Made by a program: the position numbers and the translations under genes
Notes under the pieces: model-generated
The model's input: the letters and a program-made list of their open reading frames with translations, nothing else
What the model was told of the DNA's origin: nothing
Database searches by the model: none
In this document: positions 6,687-7,061 of the stretch, in pieces
Layout of the letters: the number at the start of each line of letters is the position of its first letter
Position numbering within the stretch: position 1 is the first letter of the stretch
Assembly: GCA_903871435.1 (NCBI GenBank)
Contig: CAIQGU010000080.1
Coordinates: 1 to 7,061 of the forward strand
Direction of reading: 5' to 3'
Source: an uncultured Burkholderiales bacterium
GTDB taxonomy: Bacteria > Pseudomonadota > Gammaproteobacteria > Burkholderiales > Burkholderiaceae_F
Length of the DNA: 7,061 nucleotides

Positions 6687-6694
6687 AGGAAGGA
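6687..6694 (+). promoter_or_regulatory. Ribosome binding site of pnuC
   Basis: AGGAAGGA ends 7 bases before the ATG at 6702, a strong and well-spaced site that fixes this start. It lies in the 41-bp gap after the enamidase stop, where no terminator-like hairpin was seen. Confidence 0.75.
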
Positions 6695-6701
6695 CGGGCG
6701 C

Positions 6702-7061
6702 ATGTCGCCACTGGAATTTCTCGCGGTCGTACTCACGGCATGGGGCGTCTGGCTGCAGGCCAAGCGCCGGATGCTGAGCTTTCCGGTCAACCTGGCGGGC
6801 GTCTTCCTCTACGCCTGGATCTTCTTCCAGGCCAAGCTGTACTCCGATCTGCTCCTTCAAGGCTTTTTCGCGGCTACCCTCGTATATGGCTGGGTGCAGT
6901 GGACCCGCGGCGTCGTGCCGGACGGCACGGTGTCCGTGGTGCTTCCGCAGCGGCGCGAACTGCTGCTGGGCATTGCTGCGGGAGCCGTCGGTATCGTGCT
7001 GCTGGGTTACCCGATGTCGCACTACACCGATGCCGCCGCGCCCTGGCTTGATGCCACGCTC
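6702..7061 (+). CDS. pnuC: PnuC-type nicotinamide riboside transporter (3' end outside window)
   Basis: Inner-membrane vitamin transporter. Characterised PnuC proteins bring in nicotinamide riboside by facilitated diffusion, trapped inside by phosphorylation. The first 120 residues are visible and no stop is reached; a full protein is usually about 190-240 residues. Visible family features are the start MSPLEFLAV, two hydrophobic helices (about 4-19 and 26-43), QAKLYSDLLLQ (43-53) and the WxxW motif WVQW (64-67), followed by a basic TR and a third hydrophobic stretch (about 90-104). The gene begins 41 bp after the enamidase stop on the same strand with a good ribosome site, so the two probably form one operon. 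That pairing suggests the imported compound is a pyridine that ends up degraded, or that NAD precursor uptake and nicotinate breakdown are co-regulated (inference). The start is well supported; specificity is from family membership only. Confidence 0.88.
   Translation, partial: MSPLEFLAVVLTAWGVWLQAKRRMLSFPVNLAGVFLYAWIFFQAKLYSDLLLQGFFAATLVYGWVQWTRGVVPDGTVSVVLPQRRELLLGIAAGAVGIVLLGYPMSHYTDAAAPWLDATL

Overview
The window is GC-rich, densely coded bacterial DNA. Third-position G/C codon bias and the gene content (a NicAB-type dehydrogenase with a cytochrome tail) suggest an aerobic or facultative proteobacterium, most likely a betaproteobacterium of the Alcaligenaceae/Burkholderiales kind. That assignment comes from general resemblance only. 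There are five protein-coding genes, four complete and one cut by the right edge. No RNA gene, mobile element or CRISPR array was seen.

Left part (1-4223, + strand): a 13-bp tandem repeat lies just before a two-gene unit. The first gene is a [2Fe-2S] subunit (nicA). The second is a large molybdenum hydroxylase fused through a membrane segment to a three-haem cytochrome c domain (nicB). They overlap by 4 bp. This is the architecture of nicotinate dehydrogenase, which makes 6-hydroxynicotinate and passes electrons to the respiratory chain.

Middle (4251-5204, - strand): a ribokinase of the PfkB family, convergent with nicB across a 27-bp gap. A 253-bp divergent intergenic region (5205-5457) follows. 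It holds 10-bp direct repeats, a candidate promoter and a small inverted repeat lying over that promoter's -10 box.

Right part (5458-7061, + strand): an amidohydrolase closely resembling enamidase of the anaerobic nicotinate fermentation of Eubacterium barkeri, then, 41 bp later, a PnuC-type (nicotinamide riboside) transporter that runs off the window.

Taken together, the window looks like a pyridine/nicotinate island. PnuC and ribokinase could handle a ribosylated nicotinamide precursor, NicAB would hydroxylate nicotinate, and enamidase would open the reduced ring to 2-formylglutarate. The connecting step, reduction of 6-hydroxynicotinate to 6-oxo-1,4,5,6-tetrahydronicotinate, is not encoded here. 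The combination implies a reductive ring-opening route rather than the maleamate route of Pseudomonas putida; this is inference from gene context.
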